From an uncultured Alphaproteobacteria bacterium (GTDB lineage: Bacteria; Pseudomonadota; Alphaproteobacteria; HIMB59), in the NCBI GenBank assembly GCA_902616855.1, contig CACMUL010000007.1, positions 1 through 60,409 on the forward strand: a stretch of 60,409 bases of DNA. The letters run 5' to 3'. Position 1 is the stretch's first letter; the number at the start of each line of letters is the position of its first letter. The position numbers and the translations under genes are program-made. Below, piece by piece: positions 55,769-60,409 of this stretch. A model generated the notes under the pieces. That model was not told the DNA's origin. It ran no database searches and saw nothing but the letters and a program-made list of their open reading frames with translations.

Positions 55769-56205
55769 AGTTGCGATATTCTCCTTAAATGTCTCCCTTT
55801 GTCAAATTCTGTTTTAAAATAGGCGTTGAGCATAGCAAAAATATTTTTTTTTACAAAAGGTCTTCCTTTTAAACATATAACGTTGCTATTGTTGTGTTTT
55901 CTGGTCATTTTTGCTGTTTGTGCATTATGACAAAGCGATGCCCTGATGTGCTTATGTCTATTAGCACTAATACTTACTCCTATTCCCGATCCACAGATCA
56001 AGATACCCATGCTGTATTTATTGATATTTTTACATAATTTTTTTGCAAATTTTGGATAATCTACAGATTTATCTGAATTAGTGCCTAAATCGAAGAAATT
56101 AAATTTTTTTTTGGCCAAATATTCCTCAATAATAAAGGATTTTAATCTAAAACCTGCATGATCAGAGGCTATATAAATAGTTTTATATTTTCCTGGTAAT
56201 TTCAT
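55765..56205 (-). CDS. rpiB: Ribose-5-phosphate isomerase B
   Basis: This 146-aa enzyme interconverts ribulose and ribose 5-phosphate. The motifs [14 protein letters not shown] and [22 protein letters not shown], with the catalytic Cys, are typical. The start at 56205 overlaps recO by 23 nt. rpiB-glyA-nrdR is a common alphaproteobacterial order. Confidence 0.95.
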   Translation of the reverse strand: MKLPGKYKTIYIASDHAGFRLKSFIIEEYLAKKKFNFFDLGTNSDKSVDYPKFAKKLCKNINKYSMGILICGSGIGVSISANRHKHIRASLCHNAQTAKMTRKHNNSNVICLKGRPFVKKNIFAMLNAYFKTEFDKGRHLRRISQL

Positions 56206-56815
56206 CTCTAGAAAAAGGTAAATTAATATTCAAATTAATCAATACTCTGTTAATTATTCTGCTCATAAAATCAAAAAAAACCAACTGATGATCTTTATTT
56301 TCTCTCAAATGTTTATAAATAAGCTCATAAGTTTTCAAATTAATTTTATCATGGAAATTGAAAATTTTTTTTAAAACACTCTCATTCAAATCAGGTTGAT
56401 AACCTGAAGCTTTTAAAATTTCAAGCTCTAATAACAATAGCTCTGGAAGGTAATTTGATCTTTCATTCAATTTAGAAATCAATAACAAATAATAACTTAC
56501 AACATTAGAATTTTGGTCAGCTAAAAATAATAATTTATTAATTAAAAAACAAAAATAATCAATTGTCTTTAACTCATATTTTGAAAACAAAAACCATTTA
56601 AATGTATTATTAGATGTTGAGGAAAGACAAACATTATTATTATCAAATTCTATATTATTAAGTGATCCCTTAACATATGTTGAATTTTTTTTTTTTGATT
56701 TTCCTCCAAAAACTACTAGAGATTTTTGTCCATACTCAGATGAGTAAACTGAAATACTTAAATGATTTTCTTTAAAATTTTCTACTTTCGTTATTATGGC
56801 CTGAGTTTTGTACAA
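56183..56815 (-). CDS. recO: DNA repair protein RecO
   Basis: This 210-aa protein is in the usual place after the rnc block. The N-terminal OB fold is clear: AIITKVENFKENHLSISVYSSEYGQKSLVVFGGKSKK, read in two parts. The helical C-terminal part is diverged and shows no CxxC zinc pair. RecO loads RecA with RecR on SSB-coated DNA. It follows rnc by 4 nt; era, often between them, is absent. Confidence 0.88.
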   Translation of the reverse strand: MYKTQAIITKVENFKENHLSISVYSSEYGQKSLVVFGGKSKKKNSTYVKGSLNNIEFDNNNVCLSSTSNNTFKWFLFSKYELKTIDYFCFLINKLLFLADQNSNVVSYYLLLISKLNERSNYLPELLLLELEILKASGYQPDLNESVLKKIFNFHDKINLKTYELIYKHLRENKDHQLVFFDFMSRIINRVLINLNINLPFSRDEITRKI

Positions 56816-56819
56816 TAGA

Positions 56820-57473
56820 TTATTTACTAAATTTATTTATGATCTTTATCATTTTTTTTGCAGCTAAGATTTCTGCTTTTTGTTTTGAAACTCCCTCAGC
56901 TTCTACTTCATTATCTTTAATTTTCAATGATACTAAAAATTTAGGTTTATGTTTTGTACCAGATACCTCGATCAATTTGTAAAGAGGAATTGTCTTATAT
57001 CTCTTTTGACAATATTCTTGTATAAATGTTTTAGGATCTTTTTGAGGAAGTGTATCTAATTCATCTTGCCATAATTCCATTATTAATTTTTTTGAAAACA
57101 TTAAGCCTTTTCTTGTATAAACAAATCCGATGAGGGACTCTAATGCATCAGCATATATAGAATTTTTATTTGAGTTGGGATCAAGTTGATGTTTAAAAAT
57201 GTCACCTAAATTATTTTTTCTGAATATTTTCGCTAAGGTGTTTGTATTAACAAGATGAATAAACCTTCTTGAGATCTCATCTAAAGTATTGTGTGAAAAA
57301 GTGGTTATCAAATATTCTGAAATTACTAAACCTAAAACTCTATCTCCTAGAAATTCATATTTTTGAAAGGGTTTATTGGTATTTTTTTTTGATTTTTCAA
57401 AACTATCGTGTTCAATACTTTTGTTAAAACCCTCAAGTCTTTTAATTGTTTTGAAAATTTGTGTCTTATTCAA
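56820..57473 (-). CDS. rnc: Ribonuclease III
   Basis: This 217-aa double-stranded RNA endonuclease for rRNA and mRNA processing carries the catalytic motif KYEFLGDRVLGLVISEYL near residue 40 and the second metal Glu in YADALESLIGFVY. A C-terminal dsRNA-binding domain begins near DPKTFIQEYCQKR and ends with KQKAEILAAKKMI. It follows lepB by 5 nt. Confidence 0.96.
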   Translation of the reverse strand: MNKTQIFKTIKRLEGFNKSIEHDSFEKSKKNTNKPFQKYEFLGDRVLGLVISEYLITTFSHNTLDEISRRFIHLVNTNTLAKIFRKNNLGDIFKHQLDPNSNKNSIYADALESLIGFVYTRKGLMFSKKLIMELWQDELDTLPQKDPKTFIQEYCQKRYKTIPLYKLIEVSGTKHKPKFLVSLKIKDNEVEAEGVSKQKAEILAAKKMIKIINKFSK

Positions 57474-57478
57474 AATTT

Positions 57479-58210
57479 TTATTTGATAACGTTAAATAGC
57501 CTATCATACCTAATATGAAGGGGTAAATTCCAAAATTTTGATAGAGAAAAGTCTGTATCAACTGAAAACCAAATGAACCAAACTTTGCCAACTATATTAA
57601 CTTTTGGCACAAATCCAACTCCACTTAAAATTCTACTATCTGAAGAGTTATCTCTGTTATCACCCATAAAAAAGAATTTATCATTTGGGATTTTGTACTC
57701 TGGAGTGTAATCAAGTGGTCCATCATTCGTGATATTTAATATCCTATATTTATTTTCAATTAACTGCTGAATTTCCTTACCGTATTGATCATCATAAAAG
57801 AATCCATCTTCTATCTGATCTAGCACTTCAAAATCAGTTGAAGTTTCGGTCTTTATATAGATTTTGCCATTTACAACTTTTATTGTTTCTCCCGGTAATC
57901 CAACTAATCTTTTCACATAATTGATATTTTCTTGCCCTGGAAGTTTAAAAACAATTATATCCCCTCTTTCAGGATTACTCTCAAATATTTTTCCTTTGAA
58001 CGGAGGAAGTCCAAAAGGAAATGAGTATCTTGAGTACCCATAATCCCACTTGGAAACAAATAGAAAATCCCCAACCAATAAGTTGGGCTTCATTGATCCA
58101 GAAGGAATTTTAAATGGCTCGATAGCAAAAGTTCTAATTACTCCCGCAATGATTAAAGCCCAAAAAAGTGCTTTAAAATTATTTATTAATGATGATTTAA
58201 CTTTGCTCAA
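57479..58210 (-). CDS. lepB: Signal peptidase I
   Basis: This 243-aa inner-membrane protease removes Sec signal peptides. The single N-terminal helix (about residues 12-30) is followed by IPSGSMKPNLLVGD, with catalytic Ser39, and NYVKRLVGLPGE, with general base Lys100. FFMGDNRDNSSDSR is box E. It overlaps acpS by 14 nt. Confidence 0.97.
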   Translation of the reverse strand: MSKVKSSLINNFKALFWALIIAGVIRTFAIEPFKIPSGSMKPNLLVGDFLFVSKWDYGYSRYSFPFGLPPFKGKIFESNPERGDIIVFKLPGQENINYVKRLVGLPGETIKVVNGKIYIKTETSTDFEVLDQIEDGFFYDDQYGKEIQQLIENKYRILNITNDGPLDYTPEYKIPNDKFFFMGDNRDNSSDSRILSGVGFVPKVNIVGKVWFIWFSVDTDFSLSKFWNLPLHIRYDRLFNVIK

Positions 58211-58565
58211 TAATTACCGACGCAATCGAATATAATTTTGTATCAGTTAGGCTAACATGAATAACATATTTCCCAAAAGTATCATTCAAATAGCTTTCAA
58301 GTTTATTTTTAAGTGAAATCACTGGTTTTCCTAATTTATTTCGACTAACCATGATATTATTTGGGTAACATGGAGATCTAAAACCCATACCTATGCTTTT
58401 AGAAAAAGCCTCTTTTATTGCAAAATTATTTGCAAGTAAATTTGTATTGATTGTTTTGAATTGATCATTTAAAAAATATTTGGATATGAAACTTTTTTTA
58501 TATTTAGCATAGATATTATTTACTCTATCTATCTCAACTAAATCTATTCCATGACCAATTATCAT
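58197..58565 (-). CDS. acpS: Holo-[acyl-carrier-protein] synthase
   Basis: This 122-aa enzyme attaches phosphopantetheine from CoA to ACP. The metal motifs are GHGIDLVEIDRV, with Asp, and AIKEAFSKSIG, with Glu and Lys; the end has VSLTDTKLYSIASVI. The order pdxJ-acpS-lepB-rnc is typical. It overlaps pdxJ by 4 nt. Confidence 0.95.
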   Translation of the reverse strand: MIIGHGIDLVEIDRVNNIYAKYKKSFISKYFLNDQFKTINTNLLANNFAIKEAFSKSIGMGFRSPCYPNNIMVSRNKLGKPVISLKNKLESYLNDTFGKYVIHVSLTDTKLYSIASVIIEQS

Positions 58566-59269
58566 TGTTTTATTAAATTTCTAAAAGTTTTTATGGTCTT
58601 GATTAGTGAGATAAATATAGCTTCAGATATTATAAAATGACCAACGTGAACAGTATCAACGTATTTTCTTTTTTTTATAAACTTAATATTTTTAAAATTC
58701 AAACCATGACCTACATTAACAATTAATTTCTTAGAGTATGCATATTCAATCATTTCATTAATTTGATTGATTGTGGATTTTCTAACAATTTTTTTATCTA
58801 AACTACCTGTGTGTAGTTCTACTGTATCAAAACCTAAATTTTTAGCTAAATTAATCATTTTTTTTGTTGGGTTTATAAAGGCACTTAATTGTATATTTTT
58901 TTTTCCAGATATTTTTAATAATTTTTTTAATTTTGCTTGTGATATTTTGTTTAAATTAAGACCACCCTCTGTTGTAATTTCATTTCTTTTTTCAGGAACA
59001 ATACAAATAAATTTTGGATTGATCTTGCTAGCTATTTCTATCATCTCTTCCGTAAGCGCCATTTCAAGATTAATAGGAATTGCAGAATATTTTTTTAATT
59101 CAAAGAGATCTTTATCTTTTATGTGCCTTCTATCTTCTCTTAAATGAACAGTTAGTGTATCAATTTTTGCTTCTTGACAAACTTTCAATGCTCTAATTAA
59201 ATTTGGATTATCCTGACCCCTAGCATTACGAAGAGTCGCTATATGATCTATATTAACACCTAGTTTCAT
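58562..59269 (-). CDS. pdxJ: Pyridoxine 5'-phosphate synthase
   Basis: This 235-aa TIM-barrel enzyme performs the last step of deoxyxylulose-dependent vitamin B6 synthesis. LGVNIDHIATLRNARGQDNPNLI opens the protein (in two parts), then HLREDRRHIKDKDLF, NLEMALTEEMI and ELHTGSL, with NVGHGLNF at the end. PLP is needed by several enzymes in the window. It overlaps rsh by 1 nt. Confidence 0.97.
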   Translation of the reverse strand: MKLGVNIDHIATLRNARGQDNPNLIRALKVCQEAKIDTLTVHLREDRRHIKDKDLFELKKYSAIPINLEMALTEEMIEIASKINPKFICIVPEKRNEITTEGGLNLNKISQAKLKKLLKISGKKNIQLSAFINPTKKMINLAKNLGFDTVELHTGSLDKKIVRKSTINQINEMIEYAYSKKLIVNVGHGLNFKNIKFIKKRKYVDTVHVGHFIISEAIFISLIKTIKTFRNLIKQ

Positions 59270-60409
59270 TAATAATTAATTGATTGTCTTTTAACTTTAT
59301 CAACTTGGCTTAAAGTTTTCATTTCGGCAAGAACAAATTTTAGTTTATCTGAACTTTCAATACTTATATCAATAATAAATGTGTAAACTTTTTTAGTTCT
59401 ATTAGCGATACGAATATTTTCTATATTAATTTCATGCTTATCAAAGATTGATGTAATACTAAATAGAGCTCCAGGTTGGTTTTTAATAACTATCTCTATC
59501 CTTGAGTTAAATTCAGATTGACTTTCTCCTTCCCCCCATTCAGATTTATAAAAATTATCTTTATGATAATAACCTAAACTGTCACATATTGTATTGTGTA
59601 CTACTAGACCTCGACCATATGACATTATTGAGATAATGCTATCACCCTTAATAGGAGAACAACAAGTTGCATAATTAACAGCAATACCATTTTCATATTT
59701 TAATACATCTACTCTTTCTTCCTCATCATTAGATTGAAAAATTTTTTTTACAATATTATCTTCCATTTCCTTAAATAATTTATCTAGTTCAGCTCTAGAT
59801 AAAAAACCTCTTCCAACATTTTCAAAAAGTTTATTTTTAAATTTAAAATCAGTTTTGGTTAAAATTTTGTTAAAAGTATTTTCATCGGCAGGAATGTTTT
59901 TAGACTTTGCGATATAGTTTAGAATATCTTTACCTAATATTTCAAACTCTCTTCTTCTTTTTGACCTAAAAAAATACCTTATTTTTTCTTTTACTTTTTC
60001 TTTTTTTACAAATCTAATCCATAAGGGTGAAATTGTTGTGTTTTCATCAAGAATGATTTCAACTTGATCTCCATTATTTAGTTTTGTATTTAAAGGTGAC
60101 TCTTGTCCATTAACTATTGCTCCAGCGCATCTATCACCAATATCTGTATGAATAGTATACGCATAGTCAACTGGGGTGGAGTCCAGTGGAAGTGTAAATA
60201 ATTCTCCTTTAGGTGAGAAAACATAAATTTGTTCATCAAAAAATTGTTGTGAGGTTTTGTTAAGGATGAGATGTTGTTCATCTTTTTCCTCAACATAATT
60301 TACAGCATCTCTTAACCAAGCATAAACACCCTCGCTTTGACTATCTTTATTTAAATATTTATATCTCCAATGTGCAGCAATACCATTTTCCGCTATCATA
60401 TGCATAGCT
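59269..60409 (-). CDS. rsh: RelA/SpoT-family (p)ppGpp enzyme, C-terminal part (cut by window)
   Basis: This is the C-terminal regulatory half of a bifunctional Rsh protein. The frame is open to the window edge and the AMHMIAENGIAAHWRYK segment matches the end of the synthetase region (MH-IAE-GIAAHW). Next come a TGS domain (FSPKGELFTLPLDSTPVDYAY, in two parts), a helical and CxC region (NYATCCSPIKGDSI), and a C-terminal ACT domain with SITSIFDKHEINIENIRI. The hydrolase and synthetase domains lie outside the window. Confidence 0.95.
   Translation of the reverse strand, partial: AMHMIAENGIAAHWRYKYLNKDSQSEGVYAWLRDAVNYVEEKDEQHLILNKTSQQFFDEQIYVFSPKGELFTLPLDSTPVDYAYTIHTDIGDRCAGAIVNGQESPLNTKLNNGDQVEIILDENTTISPLWIRFVKKEKVKEKIRYFFRSKRRREFEILGKDILNYIAKSKNIPADENTFNKILTKTDFKFKNKLFENVGRGFLSRAELDKLFKEMEDNIVKKIFQSNDEEERVDVLKYENGIAVNYATCCSPIKGDSIISIMSYGRGLVVHNTICDSLGYYHKDNFYKSEWGEGESQSEFNSRIEIVIKNQPGALFSITSIFDKHEINIENIRIANRTKKVYTFIIDISIESSDKLKFVLAEMKTLSQVDKVKRQSINY

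Noticed and set aside
58767..59147. Plus-strand 126-aa frame inside pdxJ
   Set aside because: It lies opposite the PdxJ barrel motifs and its hydrophobic composition follows from the complementary strand of AT-rich coding DNA.
1..60409. Mobile elements, CRISPR arrays, integrases or prophage genes
   Set aside because: No transposase, integrase, direct-repeat array or phage structural gene was found on either strand.

Overview
The window looks like a chromosomal segment of a streamlined marine alphaproteobacterium of the SAR11 (Pelagibacterales) or HIMB59/AEGEAN-169 type. The reasons are very AT-rich DNA (judged by eye), almost no intergenic space, many genes overlapping by 1-50 nt, and alphaproteobacterial gene blocks (rsh-pdxJ-acpS-lepB-rnc-recO; nrdR-ribD-ribE-ribBA-ribH-nusB-hppA; plsX-ihfA-merR; rplM-rpsI; hom-glpX-recJ; DUF1476 ATPase inhibitor). 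I see no insertion sequences, prophage, CRISPR array or integrase, and no gene-free stretch longer than 300 nt. Both ends are cut: alr at the left and an rsh (relA/spoT) gene at the right. The exact lineage is inferred from style, not from a marker gene.

Left part (1-11.1 kb): an electron-transfer hub. A DmdC-type acyl-CoA dehydrogenase, a small malonyl-CoA-decarboxylase-like protein, ETF-quinone oxidoreductase, EtfA and EtfB lie next to a dimethylglycine/sarcosine dehydrogenase-like protein, a choline-kinase-like phosphotransferase and a betaine-homocysteine methyltransferase. Both dehydrogenases would be expected to pass electrons through ETF to quinone. Together these genes fit use of methylated osmolytes such as glycine betaine and possibly DMSP.

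11-20.8 kb: a DjlA-like protein, a cold shock protein, and a TPP-riboswitch operon for thiamine precursor salvage (SSS transporter-thiM-thiE-thiD). Then come mmsA with the DUF1476 inhibitor, gloA, an EamA permease, a glutamine amidotransferase, a LOG-family protein and chorismate mutase.

20.8-35.8 kb: a 15-kb run of minus-strand genes. In transcription order these are a tripartite tricarboxylate transporter (tctC-tctB-tctA), a GntR/FCD regulator, a ThDP enzyme of the HACL2/ILVBL type, formyl-CoA transferase (frc) and a 10-formyl-THF-hydrolase-like formyltransferase. These are followed after 9 nt by a ten-gene Mrp-type antiporter (E-F-G-MbhDE-B-C-D-D-X-D). Two near-identical 17-bp palindromes mark the promoter regions. 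This is the best candidate for an undescribed system: regulated uptake and formyl-CoA-linked breakdown of an unknown carboxylic acid, apparently joined to a cation antiporter.

36-41.4 kb: a quinone oxidoreductase with sucCD, then a PanE-like reductase, a class V (serine/aspartate-glyoxylate type) aminotransferase and tRNA-Glu.

41.4-60.4 kb: a housekeeping backbone, nearly all on the minus strand and often overlapping. It runs rsh to hppA, then plsX-ihfA-merR-tRNA-Pro, then rplM-rpsI-orf73-hom-glpX-recJ. Several genes usual at these positions are missing (era, fabH, thiL), the GTP cyclohydrolase II half of RibBA has no cysteine, and NrdR has an altered zinc knuckle.
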